Source: Eonycteris spelaea (taxonomy: Eukaryota; Chordata; Mammalia; Chiroptera; Pteropodidae). Taken from it: a DNA stretch of 64,000 nucleotides. This document shows positions 50,641-62,480 of the stretch, piece after piece. The stretch spans positions 2,418,001 through 2,482,000 of the forward strand of contig PUFA01000181.1 of NCBI GenBank assembly GCA_003508835.1, read 5' to 3'. The position numbers and the translations under genes were made by a program. The notes beneath the pieces were generated by a model that saw only the letters and a program-made list of their open reading frames with translations, did not search any database and had not been told where the DNA came from. The first letter of the stretch is position 1; every line of letters starts with the position of its first letter.

Positions 50641-53052
50641 GCTGTTTGTTAATGTTTCTATGGCTCAAGTTTGAGCAAGAATCAGAAGTTAGCATCATAA
50701 AACACACAGTGAGAAGAGTTCAAAAATAAGGGAGTGGTCAGTTACTAAATTATTCAGAGACATCAAGATTAGCACTGAGGAAAAGCCATTGCATATAGCA
50801 ATTAGGTCATCGGTGAGCTTCAAAAGCAGTTTCAAAAAGATGTTGGGAGTCAGATTGCATTTGATTAAATCACAAAGAAGGTGAGAAAGTAGAAGCAATT
50901 AATGTGGGATTCTCTTTAGAAGAATATCAGTGAAGAGGTAGAAAGTGATCATTTAGGAGAAATAAGTGGCCAATAGAGCTGATCAAATAATAAAGTTGGT
51001 CCACATGTTCACAAAACCTAACCCACCCTACAAAGCAGGCTCTACTGTCAGGATGGCTACAGGGTTATCACAGACATGCAGAAATTAGGAATAACCTTCC
51101 TTTAATTACTAGGTCATCTCTCTTGAAGTGGCTCCCAAGACTGGCTGAAGGCTGTCTAAATATGCCTCTTCTTAAAAAACTGCTGAGAAGGCAGAAACCT
51201 TAAACCTAGATTGATTCTCTGACTGTAGTGCCTGTTCCCTTAACAAACAGAACTAAAAAGATCAGTAATTTTTCATAGGGCAACAAAAGTATAAACATTT
51301 TTGATATAACATCTGGGATTACAAACAGATATAAAAAAATCATGGTGCTGTACTGATGTGGCTCTCACAGTATGGTACTGTACTCACTGCTGCTGTGTTA
51401 ATGGATATTTCACACTTCATTGAAAATCTTTTAACACAATCATTAGGTCACATCCTTAAGCACAAATCTCCCAACTTTATTGAAAAATTTGTTTTAAATG
51501 AAACAAGAATTCACCTGACCTATCTCGAGTAGAATATCCACAGATACATGGCAGTGTACTGAGCACTACAAGAAGGAAATAAGATGTTAAAAAATATGAT
51601 TAGTCATTGCCTCCAGGAGCTTGTAGTTTAGTGCTTTAAAAAAAAAAAAGTTTATTTGTTTTTATTTGTAAAAATAGTCTAGTTATTTTAATTTTATACC
51701 TTTTTGATTCATTTTTCACCATGTGTATGTATATGTACACTACCTTTACAATTTAAATGTTTTTAAGAAGATATGCAGTCACATGAAAAATTCTAACAAT
51801 GTATGATTAAGTATAAAAACCAGGAAATAAAGTCACATTTCAGTATTTTGCATTGTTAAAAATACAATTATACTTGGAAAAAAAATCAGAAAAACACATT
51901 AAAAGAAAGTTTTGTGTGTGTGTGTTTTCATAAATGTCTTTATAACTTTTAAAGGATAAAAAGGTGAACTAAACAAAATAAAAATAACTTCTGCTACAAT
52001 ACTATTTTGCAGATCACTTTTGCCACTTAGTTTATCATGACTATCTTGCCAATCTTACAGATAAAGCTACTTTATTCCTTTTTTAATAACTTTTTATTTT
52101 TCATTACAGTGGACATACAATATTATATTAGTTTTAGGTGTACAACATTAGAATTTGTGATTAGGCATTTATATAACTTACAAAGTGATCACTCTGATAA
52201 ATCTAGTACCCATCTGACACCATACATAGATATTACAATATTATTGACTATATTCCTTATGCTTTTTTATATTCCCATGATTATCTTGTAACTACTAATT
52301 TGTACATCTTAATCTCTTTCCCTTTTTTCTCCCATCCCCCCAAATCCCATCTGGCAACCAAGAAAATGTTTGTATCTATGAGTTTGTTTCTGTTTTGTTT
52401 TTTCATTAATTTTGTTCTTTAGATTCCACATATAAGTGAAATCATATGGCATTTGTCTTCCTCTGTCTGACTTACTCCACTCAGCACAATCCCCTCTTGG
52501 CCAATCCATATTGTTGCAGATGGCAAGATTCATTCTTTCTTAATGTCTGAGTAACATTCTATTGTATATATGTACCACCTCTTATTTATCTATTCATCCA
52601 TTGATAGACACTCAGGCTGCTCCCTATCTTGATTATTGTAAATAATGTTGCAATTAACAGATAAATGCACATGTCTCTCTGATGTAGTGTTTTGGGTTTC
52701 TTGGGATAAATACCCAGAGGTGGGATTACTGGGTCCTTCTCTGTCTCTTGTTACCGCCTTTGTTTTAAAGTCTATTTTGTCTGGTGTAAGCATTGCTACC
52801 CCATCTGCTTTTTGTTTGTTTGTTTTTGTTTCTATTTTCATGAAGTATCTTCTTCCATCCCTTTACTGTACTTTCAGTCTGTGTGTGTCTTTCAATCTGA
52901 AGTGAGTCTCTTGTAGGCAGCATATGTAAGGGTTTTATTTCTTATACATCCGGCCACCCTATATGTTTTGATTGAAGCATTTAATCCATTTACATTTAAA
53001 GTAAATGTTGATAGATTTGTAGTTATTGCCTTTTATAAACTTTTTTTTTTTT

Positions 53053-53170
53053 ATGCCTACAGACCTGGTATTCCTAAGTGGTCTCCGATCCAAGTATTGA
53101 GCAGGCCCGACCCTGCTTAGCTTCCGAGATCAGATGAGATCAGCATGTTCAGAGTGGCCTGGCCATAGTA
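53053..53170 (-). mobile_element. 5S rRNA-derived SINE inside L1
   Basis: This is the copy closest to 5S rRNA: tgatctcggaagctaagcag, then ggtcgggcctg, ending ctgtaggc plus A12. It has a perfect 16-bp duplication (gtagttattgcctttt) at 53019-53034 and 53168-53183. It lies in the spacer between L1 ORF1 and ORF2 and postdates the L1. A 5S retropseudogene is the alternative. Confidence 0.9.
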
Positions 53171-53240
53171 GTTATTGCCTTTTTATTACTCATATTTTTA
53201 TCTTTTTTTCTTCTGCTTAAATAAGTCCCTTTAACATGTC

Positions 53241-53630
53241 TTATAATGCTGGTTTGGTGGTGATGAACTCCTTTAGCTTTTCCTTGCCTGGGAAACTCTT
53301 TATCTGTCCTTCGATTTTAAATGATAGCTTTGTTGCGTAGAATGATCTTGGTTGTAGGTCCTTGCTTTTCATCACTTTGAATATTTCATGCCAATCTCTT
53401 CTGGCCTGCAAAGTTTCTGTTGAGAAATCAGCTGACAGTCTTATGGGAGCTCTCTTGTAAGTAACTAACTGCTTTTCTCTTGCTTTTAACATTCTCTTTG
53501 TCTTAACCTTTGGCGTTTTAATTGTGATGTATCTCGTGCGGGCCTCTTTAAGTTTATATTGTTTGGGGCTCTGTGGTTTCTGGGCTTGTATGTCTATTTC
53601 CTTTGCCAGGTTAGAGATATTTTCCATCAT
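53241..53630 (-). pseudogene. L1 ORF1p C-terminal fragment
   Basis: This open frame encodes the ORF1p RNA-binding C-terminal region, with the conserved LSADFSTETLQARRDWHEIF stretch and a KLKEFITTKPAL ending, recognisably parallel to mammalian L1 ORF1p. The coiled-coil N-terminus is disrupted upstream. The open frame reflects youth of the L1 and not a host gene. Confidence 0.85.
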
Positions 53631-53840
53631 TATTTCTTCAAGTATGTTTTCAATTCCTGGCTCTCCCTCTTCTCCTGGTATCCCTATAAAGCAAATGTTG
53701 GTACGCTTGATGTTGTCCCAGAGGCCCCTTAAACTATCCTAATTTTTTTGGAGTCTTTCTTGTTGTTCTTCTAATTAGATGTTTTCTGCTACCTTCTCTT
53801 CTAAATCTTTGATTTAATCCTCTGTTTCATCTAATCTACT

Positions 53841-54110
53841 GTTGATTTTCTCTAATGCATTCTTTATTTCAGTTATTGTATTAGTCATCATTACTGACTG
53901 GTTCTTTTTATGTTTTCCATTTCCATTTTTATGTTTTCTACCTCTTTGTTGAAGTTCTTTCTGAGATCATTGAGCATCCTTATAACCAGTGTTTTGAACT
54001 CTGCATCTGGTAGATTACTTGTCTTAATAGAGTGGCTTTACGTAGGAGGTGTACTATGGGGCCCAGTGGCACACTCCCTCTGGTCACCTGAGCCAGTTGT
54101 TCCAGGTGTG
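53841..54110 (-). repeat. Left arm of 270-bp inverted repeat in the L1 composite
   Basis: It matches the reverse complement of 55,045-55,315 with three substitutions and two short indels by my alignment. It contains L1 5'UTR/ORF1-start sequence. The arms are separated by about 930 bp. Confidence 0.9.
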
Positions 54111-55044
54111 CCCTCCTGGCTGTGAAAACAAGTGGAGATTATAGCTGAGTGAGAACCAAGGCTTCTGAAGTTGCAAATCTTTCTTCTGAAGAGTGTGTGT
54201 AAACACGCTCACTAATGGACTCACTCACTCTGAGCTCCAACACTGGGCCAGCAGCTCTATATGTGCCAGGGATATACAGAGAGGAACTGAATTGTCTGGC
54301 TTCAGAGTGAGGGCTAGAGGGGCAGCTCTCTCCCAGAGAGAAGTGCTGGCAGAAACCCTTGTTTCTTTGTAGAGCTAACCCCCTTCAGTCGGCCTGGATG
54401 CGCAGGCACAGGTGGCCGCCATATCTGAATCTCTAGCAACCTGGCAAACACTATTCACCCCACCCTGGTGATTCCTGATATCCTACCCACTCAACTGCTT
54501 TTTATAAAACAGCCTATCTTGGCTCATGCTGCAGAGTTTCCTAAAATCTCTCAAAGGTTCACAAACCCCAAACAAGCAGTATCTGGCCTCAGCATGCCCC
54601 ATACCTCTTGCTAAACCACCCCAAGCTCAGCACTAGTAGTAGCCAGCCTTACTTTGCATCTTCGCTTCTCCCGGGTACCCCCAAGCCTGGCACAAGTGGC
54701 AAACCACCTACAGATCACTTTGTAGCTCATGCAAAGTGGCCCTTGGCAGGGCACAGGCAGTGACTGACCTTGGCCTCCAACAGAGCCTCTCCCAAGAGGA
54801 CCACTCAGCACACATGGTGGCTAGCTTTAGACTGCACCAAAGCACCACCCAACCTCCACAAACGACACACCAAAAGGGCAGACTGGGAAGGCACCAGAGC
54901 ACTGCTAAAGCAAATCCTCCCCCATAGGGTCAGCACCTTCACAACAGCTTCTCCACTGTAGTCACGGCCAGCCCTCATAACCAACTAACCTGAGAGTCAA
55001 CCCCTCATTGATGTACAAGCAGAAACCAAAGCTCAGCTACAACA

Positions 55045-55315
55045 GGCACTCCTGGAACAACTGGCTCAGGTGACCAGAGAGAGTGTGCCACTGGGCCCCA
55101 TAGTACACCTCCTACGTAAAGCCACTCTACTAAGACAAGTAATCTACCAGATGCAGAGTTCAAAACACTGGTTATAAGGATGCTCAATGATCTCAGAAAG
55201 ACCTTCAACAAAGAGGTAGAAAACAAAAATGGAAATGGAAAACATAAAGAAGAACCAGTCAGTAATGATGACTAATACAATAACTGAAATAAAGAATGCA
55301 TTAGAGAAAATCAAC
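55045..55315 (+). repeat. Right arm of 270-bp inverted repeat in the L1 composite
   Basis: It is the plus-orientation partner of 53,841-54,110. Downstream of it the L1 abruptly reverts to minus orientation (from 55,321). Confidence 0.9.
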
Positions 55316-57226
55316 ACTAGAGAAAAACCTCCCTTCCTGGCACTGAACTCTAGGCTGGGGAGCCTGGTGTGGGCTGGCACCCCTTGCTCTCCAGGGAGGG
55401 ACCTCCACAGCCAAGGTATACCTCCCAACTTCTAAATGCCACACGAACATGTGGACGAGCCCATTTGGCATCTCCACCCCTCCTACCATCTGGATGTTTC
55501 CACTTCTGTATATCCTTAGTTATAAAACTTCTGTTCAGCTAGACTTCAGGCAGTTCTCAGTGATGGTTGTTCTGTAGTTTAGTTGTACCTTTGATGTGGT
55601 CATGAGAGGAGGCATCTACTTCAGCATCTTGACCCAAACTAAGCTACTTTATTCTTTTTAATCACTTTATGGTATTCTCTTGTATGGATTCCACATCATT
55701 TAATCTAACCTCTGTTGATAAACACTTAAGCTCTTTAAAGTATTTTGCTATTATAACTACTACCCCAACAAACCCCTTTATATCTTTACACATATATACA
55801 AGGGTATTTCTAGAAGGGGAATTATTTTATAGAAGGGACATAAAGTCAAATAGTATGCACATTCTTTTGGTAAAGTTTTATATTAAATTGTAACATACAA
55901 ACAGGAAAGTGTGCAACTAAACAACCTTTAACAAAATGAAATGTAACTCGTGTAAACTGAATCCAATTCCAGAAATAGAACATTACTGAAGTCCCAGAAT
56001 CTCTTGTGATGGACACTTTAATTTTATGATCATTGTGAAATTGCCTTTAAAAATATGAAATCAATTAACACAATTGAATAGTGTTTGAGACTGCCAGGTT
56101 CCCATATCTTCTCCAACACAGGATATTATTATATTTTTAATTTTCGATAATTTGATAGGTGAAATGAGAATCATGTCTCATTAGCTTGCTCTTTTTTGGT
56201 TCTTAACAATGCTGAGGATTTTATCATGTGTTTTTCTGTAACTTATCTATTATTAACCTTGTTCATTTTTCTACTGAATTGTCATTCTTATTATAGGAAT
56301 TCTTTGTTTTATGAATGTTACCCTTTTTGGCTGTTATATATGATGCAAATATTTTCTTCCCTTTGCCATTTGTCTTTAATTTTATGCTGATTTCTAAATT
56401 AGAGAAGTTTCAAATATTGCGTAGACTCTTAGTCTTTTCCTGTTGGGCCTCAATTTTGTGTCATGCTTTAAAAATCTTCCAGATATTAAACTGCACAAAA
56501 CTGCCTGTCTATACTTTCTACTTTTCCAATTATGGTTTTGCGTTTAACATTTAGATCTTTAATATATTTGAAATCGTGTGTGTTGGGATGGTAGAAATCT
56601 TCTTTGTTAAAAAAAATCAATAAGCCTAATGCCATTAAAAATAAACCCATCATTTCTCAATGATTTGAAATGCCATCTTTACTATGTACTGAATTTTCTT
56701 ATGTCTGATTCTCTAGTTTCATTGATCAGTTTATCTATTCTTATTTCAACATGATATTTATTATAATACCTTTATAATACATATGTGGTAGGATAAGCTT
56801 TTTTCTTCAAACTTTCACTCATTTTGTACTATTATTCTTTCAGATGAACTAGAGAATGAACTTTAAACATTCTCACAGGATCTATTTTGATTTTGATTGG
56901 GGTTGCCCCAAATTTACAGATTAATCAATTAATAAATTAGGGGAGAACTGGAAATATTTTTTAAAATGTGTCTTCCCACTCAAGAATACATTTCTGCAAT
57001 TTTCTTCATCTCCCTGTATGGTCTTAATAATAATATTTGTCTAGTTAGATTTATAGAGGTTTATATATTTCTAGTTAATTTTATTTCCAAGTATTTATGA
57101 GGCTATTGAAATTATAAATGGGATCACACTTTGCTTTTTATTTCTGATTATTATTGCTGAGATATATATATATGAGAATTGATGATTTTTAAATAGTTAT
57201 ATTTTATCAGACTGCCTTAGTACTTT

Positions 57227-57430
57227 TTTTTTTTTTTTTGCCTACAGCACCTAGGTGGTCTCCCATCCAAGTACTAACCAGGCCCAATCCTACTTAGCAT
57301 CTGAGATTAGACATCAGGCTTGCTCAGGGTGGCATGGCTGTAGACCATGGACCACGGCTCCACTGGGGCATGAACCCAGGATCTTCTGTGTGTAAAGCAT
57401 ACTTGCTAATTGCTACACTATGGCACGTCC
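57227..57430 (-). mobile_element. tRNA-Val(UAC)/5S rRNA chimeric SINE (MEG-TR type)
   Basis: It has the same modular order as 22,323-22,526: GGACGTG head, tRNA-Val-like unit (decayed B-box gggttcatgcccc), linker with ccatggtctacagcc, 5S body (gatgggagaccacc), gtgctgtaggc and an A16 tail. The box C region has a short internal deletion. Target duplication is imperfect. Confidence 0.88.
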
Positions 57431-58458
57431 TAAACTTTTTTATTCTAACAGTTTTTCAGCTAATTGGCTTAGCTTTTCAGCATAAACTACTGAAAAATTG
57501 TCTCCTCCTTTCTAATATCTTTATTTCTCATTTCTTATTGCATAAATGTGGAGCTTCAGAGATGAATGAGATAAAAATGGACATTGTCCAATTCCTGATT
57601 TTAATGGAAATGTCTCTAATATTTCATTATCAAGTGATGTTTACTACTTGTTTCTGATACTTTTTAAAAAATCATGTTAAAGAGATTTTTTACTTTCTAA
57701 TTGGTAAGAGTATTAATGAAGAATGAGTGTTGACTTTTACTGGATGCTCTTTCAGATTCTATTTTCATGAACTTGTTTTTTTCTCTAATGAGTAAGTATA
57801 GCTAATTATATTAATACATTTCATAATATGACCCATATTTGCATTGCTGGAATAACTTCTTAGTTATATATACATGGTAGGCAGCCAGTGACTGGCTCTC
57901 CTGGGGATACCAGTGTGAGTTCTTTAGAGAGTTCTGCAGGGTGTCCCCTCTTGGTAGATTATAAGGCGGCAGGTTCAGCCCAGTAACTTATTGTTTTGTC
58001 CATTTGACCCTCAGGAAAATACCCACGTTTTTATCGTGCCAAAAGATGGTAGTATAGATGGCTCATTGGCACCACCTCTCAGTCCTGCCATCTCTCCTCA
58101 ATCCTGTCCAGAGAGGTATGGTCACAGGAGCAATCCACCACATCTGCACACTTCTACTTTTGTGGCCGATTGAAATCAAGAATCTGCTAATCTCCAAATT
58201 ATTTGTAAAACCCATCACTTTCAAACCTCTCTAAATCTCATGACACAGGAATAATAAAGGATTATAAAATAAGTGACTTGAGGACAGCAGTAAATTAGAA
58301 AAAAGTTAGGTCTACACCTTTTGCCATTCGCCGATTATTTTTTTAAATTTAATGAAGTTTAAGAACCAGCTTATTGAAGTGCTGGTATAAAGTAGAAGCA
58401 AATATCTGTCAGATTTGTGAATGAATGCCTTTTTTCAGCATTAAAAGTAAAAATTGAC

Positions 58459-59292
58459 AAGATGAATTTGAGGAACTACTAGGTCTCCCTCATCTCAGCT
58501 CATGCTTTCACACCAATAAAAATTTTTCTTACTCAAACTCTGACATTTTGAGTTTTGGCCTTTTGAGGCATCCAATACACAGACTTTGGATTGGTAACAA
58601 TTTGGTGAGCTAGTCAGAAGGTAGTCCTCCTGAAGTTTCCCTCTGTGAGTCCCGAGTAGCTACCAAGATCATTTTGCCTTGGGGCCTGAGGGGGAACTTT
58701 CTCCATCAGACACTGGCTACCTCGGCATAAGGCTTGTTTGGATTAGGAAATGTCTTTTACCTTCCGTCTATCGTTGTTTTGTTTGCTGCTTCTGCTACCA
58801 TTGCTGTGGGGTCAGCCTGTAAATTGAACACCAAGAATGCCCCCTCTAAGGCTCAGGGACCATTGCAGAAGAGGTGGGCACATGAGATTGTAAGAGCTGA
58901 ATAACAGGGGCACAATGGGCAGACAAGTATGACTCCCTCTAAAAAGCTAATCTTCCCTCTTAACCAAACCTGGACCTGAACAAATAAAAGGGAGGAATTG
59001 TAACAAAGTGAAATGCTTGGACTGACTCTGTTTTGTTTAAGCTAGAGTTATTCCTATGGGCCTTGATGATTAACAGCTCCTGCTTTGTCTTGCACAGGGA
59101 CATGTTAATCATTAGAACAATTGTTTGAGTCCTGAGTTTTCCAAAAACAGCACCTCCCACTTTCCCTTCCTTTGATACAGAAGAAGCCTGAACTCTGTAC
59201 TTTCTTAGGATGTATCTGAGGAACTATTAGGGCTCCCCCATATTCTCATTGGAACTTCTAGATCAATAAACATTTCTTTACTCCAAAAAGAG
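58459..59292 (+). mobile_element. Retrotransposed endogenous retrovirus transcript (no U3 at front, A tail at back)
   Basis: The left end starts inside an LTR (R) and runs through R with AATAAA at 58,515-58,520, U5 and a leader. Internal coding sequence is almost absent. A purine tract (aaaagggaggaa, 58,987-58,998) is followed by U3 starting TG at 58,999, then R (from 59,209) with AATAAA at 59,265-59,270 and a short A-rich tail. It is flanked by 16-bp duplications (aaaagtaaaa, then a(t/c)tgac) at 58443-58458 and 59293-59308, differing at one base. This is the layout of a retroviral RNA copied by L1, not of an integrase-made provirus. It is a defective old copy with no open reading frames. Confidence 0.78.
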
Positions 59293-59489
59293 AAAAGTAA
59301 AAACTGACTATTTAAATCAAACAGTAAATCCAATAAATATGCAAAGGATATAACCTGATAATTCACACATGAGGAAATTCAAGGGGTAAATAAAAGGAAA
59401 TATATTCATTCCCACTGGCAATAAAAATATACAAATAAAGTGATAGAGATATATTTTTAAATTAAATTTTAATTTAAAAAATTTTTAAT

Positions 59490-59815
59490 TTAATTTAATG
59501 GAGGTAAAATACATACAACAAAATTAACCATCTTAATGATTTTTAAGTATACAGTTCAGTACTGTTAAATACATTCACCTTGTTATGCAAGCCATACTTT
59601 AAGTCTACTAAATTATCTTTAAAAAGTTGAATCATGGTCCATACTTTCTCCTGGCAGTGTTGACAATTGGTAAACACTCTCTGGAAAGCAATATTTTCAA
59701 ATGTGGTAATAGCCATGACCCAATAATCCTATTCCTGGGAATTTGTGCTAAAAATAATTCACTTGAATCAAAAGGTTATATTCGTGAAGATATTTGTAAT
59801 ATTTTCCTATTACCA
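59490..59815. mobile_element. Two short L1 3' pieces
   Basis: 59,490-59,615 reads as L1 3' sequence in antisense (gtatacagttcagtactgtt). 59,650-59,810 reads as L1 in sense (ctctggaaagcaat, then cctgggaatttgtgc). Both are diverged. Confidence 0.5.
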
Positions 59816-60245
59816 GTGTAATGAATTACCCACACACTTTGTGACTTAAAACAACACAAACATACGATCTTAATTCTGCAGGATAAGAAGTCCTAAAATC
59901 AAGCTGTCAGCAGGACTGTGGTTCCTTCTGGAGTCTCTGGGAGAGAATTCATTTCTTTGCCATTTCCAACTTCTAGAGTCTGCCTGCATTCCTTGGTTCA
60001 ATGTCCCTTCTTCTTCAAAGTGCTTCATTGCAACCTGATTCCATTGTCACATCTTTTTTCTGACCGATTCCTCCTGCGTCCCTCTTATAAAAGACACTTG
60101 TGATTACATGGGCCCACAAGGATAATCTCCTCATGTCAAGGTCCTTAATCACAACTGCAAAATCCCTTTTGCCATCTATGTAAGGTAACATTCACAGGTT
60201 CCAGGGATTAGGATGTGGACTATTATTTGTCTCCCATAGTATCAC
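59815..60245 (+). mobile_element. Ancient interspersed repeat, unassigned
   Basis: The order of acccacacactttgtgactt, cttaattctgcaggataaga and ataatctcctcatgtcaagg resembles a widespread mammalian LTR-like repeat whose name I cannot give with confidence. Confidence 0.4.
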
Positions 60246-60739
60246 TAACAGATTTTGTTAATATAACCACAATATTCTTACACCCAACAAGATTAACATT
60301 TATTTTTTTTAGCTGTTTATATTGATTTAATCCATGTCAAATGTAGTTTACAAAGGTAAAGGACAAGTACCTTTGTGTAGAATATACAGACACAGCATCA
60401 CACCATGGGGCCCACAGGAAACATTTATTTCTTAATATCATCTAATAACCAATCCATGTTCAATGTCCCATGATTTTCTCAAGTATCTTTTTCCAGTTGG
60501 TTTACCTTAATCAGGATACAAACTAAGTTCACACAGTGCATCAGTTGATAGCTCTCATAAGTTTCTTTTTATTCATAACGAATTTCCCTTCCTGTTCAGG
60601 AAAAAGGATTTTTGTCTTGTGGAATATCTCACTATCTGGATTTGTCTCTTCACTTCCTTATGTTATTTAACTTGTTCCTCTATTCCTCATATTTCCTGTA
60701 AACTGACAGCTGAAGTTATTATTATCATTTTTAATTTGA

Positions 60740-61220
60740 ACACCTTGAAGTGGTACCTGCTATGAGCTTCCTGTTGTATATAGGATTTTACAGCTTCTCC
60801 ATCTATTTCCTCATTTCTTGAATCTGGGCTGGCTTTGTTTGTGACTTGCTTTGATCAACAGAATGCAACAGAATTGACATTGTGTCAGTTCTAAGGCTAG
60901 GCCTTAAGAGGCCTTGTGCAGTTCTGTTTGTTTTCTTGGAACCCTATCGACAGCCATAAGAACCAATCTAGGATCCCCTGTTGGAGGATGGGAGATGACA
61001 GGAAGCAGAGATAAACTGTGTCAGCTGAGGGCCATCCAAGACCACCCAGCCCCCAGACAATTAGAAGCTGACCTCAGACATATGCTACTAGCCCAGACCA
61101 GAATTGCATAGCTGAGCCCAACTCAAATTGCTGACTTGTAGAACTGTAAGATAAATGATTATTGTTTTAAGTCGCTAAATATTGGCCGGGTTAATTCTGC
61201 AGCAAAAGCTAACTGACACA
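60740..61220 (+). mobile_element. MLT1-like LTR (MaLR, ERVL-related)
   Basis: It contains gaatctgggctggctttg, gtgacttgctttgatcaaca, aggccttaagaggcctt, and ends ttgttttaagtcgctaaata then gcagcaaaagctaactgaca, matching the MLT1 LTR as I know it. Confidence 0.7.
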
Positions 61221-61299
61221 GTAACTTTTTTAAGTCTCTAAGATTATTACAACCCACTGCTCACACTTTACTTTTAATGACCTCTAGCCCACCTAACCT

Positions 61300-62480
61300 G
61301 TTTTTCACTCTTTTAAAATACATACCGTGGGTACCTGCTGTGGTTCAAGCATGGCTGGTTGTTGGAAAGACAACAATAAGCAGTCTTGGTCTTGTGACAG
61401 ACACATGTACAGGCAACTTTAGTTCAGTGTGGTTATAACTATAAGCACATATTTGCAAGAGAGGACATGGGACAGACACCTAATCCAAATTATAGTGTCA
61501 TATAAGACTGGTATTTGAAGGTGCAGGAGAAGGTGAGCCAGATAGGTACAGATGTACAAAAGCCTGGAGGGGAGAGCAGGTGCACCACATAAAGAAGAGA
61601 CAAGAAATTTAGTACGGCTCAAGGCCAGAGTATAGGAAGAAGAGTTGAGAGAGGTGAGGCTGAAGAGAGAAGCAGGAACTAGAATACAAAGACCTTTGAA
61701 TCCCTTTGCAGGGAGTTTAGCTATCTGCTGAATCTAACTTAATATGAATTATAGAAAGCTCACTAGGGCTGCAATGGAACAGAAGATATGGAGAGGCCAA
61801 AACTAGAGAGGCAGGAGACCAGTTAGGGGCTGTTAGGGTGATTCAGATGAAAGACGTTGGCAGTTTGAACTAAGATAGCAGCAGTGGGAATGGAGATAAG
61901 TGGATTGATTTTAGATGCTCAGGAGTTAGGACTTGCTAAGTGACTAGAAATGGGCTGATGAATGATAGGAATAAACAATAATCCCAGGTTATTGGCTTAG
62001 CCAAATGGTGATAGACACACAGAGAGGGAATCTCTTGATGAGGAGCCGACAGGGGAAGGAATGATAAATTCAGTTTGTAATATGTTGAATTTGAGGCACC
62101 TTCAAGACATCCAGATGAAGTCCAGTAGGGATTTGGATATAATTAGACCTGACAACATTTTATATATTTGCTTATTACCAACTTGAAAACAAAGGAAGGA
62201 TGAGAGGTAGCTGATAGTTGAGAAGTTTAGGAACTAGAAGGCATCTCGAAATAGAAGAACATGGGCTTTAGGAAAAGTGTGAACTGGAAGTGGTCAGTGA
62301 ATAAGATGTTCAAGATTCCAGGGATGTAACATTAGACAATGAATTAGAGATGGTCAAAAAAAAAAAAGAGAGGTCAAGCTGATGGATGGATCACTCTAGA
62401 TGATGGCAGGCCTTGGGGTGAAGACAGACTGATGTCAAAATCTTTAATAAATGAGAGGTAGGTTGATCAATGACAGTAAA
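61300..62480 (+). mobile_element. Ancient mammalian interspersed repeat, unassigned
   Basis: The series ggagaccagttaggggctgt, ggtgattcagatgaaagacg, gcctaaatgctcaggag-like text and ttgaatttgaggcacct fits a mammal-wide repeat also hinted at in 45,560-46,440. Confidence 0.45.

Larger units (their letters stand above)
52078..55640 (-). mobile_element. Rearranged L1 with full 5' end, inverted segment and target duplication
   Basis: It is bounded by a perfect 14-bp duplication, aagctactttattc, at 52064-52077 and 55641-55654. Read on the minus strand it has: an L1 5' start (55,640-55,321); a segment in the opposite orientation (about 54,430-55,315) carrying 5'UTR text up to the ORF1 start; L1 5'UTR and ORF1 (54,430-53,241); the N-terminus of ORF2 ('TLNVNGLNASIK') and part of the endonuclease; then, after a deletion joined near 52,735, the ORF2 end and 3'UTR. 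A 5S SINE interrupts it at 53,053-53,170. It has no intact ORF2 and cannot be autonomous. Confidence 0.85.
51900..57880 (-). mobile_element. Old L1 in antisense, host of younger insertions
   Basis: The flanks of the younger L1 composite are themselves L1: 51,990-52,063 (cagatcacttttgccactta) joins 55,655-57,226 (3' region then ORF2 C-terminal text read antisense, such as ggttgccccaaatttacag), continuing to about 57,880 after the SINE at 57,227-57,430. No open frame survives. The outer limits are approximate. Confidence 0.65.

Noticed and set aside
52590..52841. Open frame with endonuclease-like residues
   Set aside because: It is the N-terminal part of L1 ORF2 joined by deletion to 3' L1 sequence, not a host gene.
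53053..53170. Possible functional 5S rRNA gene
   Set aside because: Substitutions in the body, an A tail instead of a T-run terminator directly after the end, and L1-type target duplications mark it as retrotransposed.
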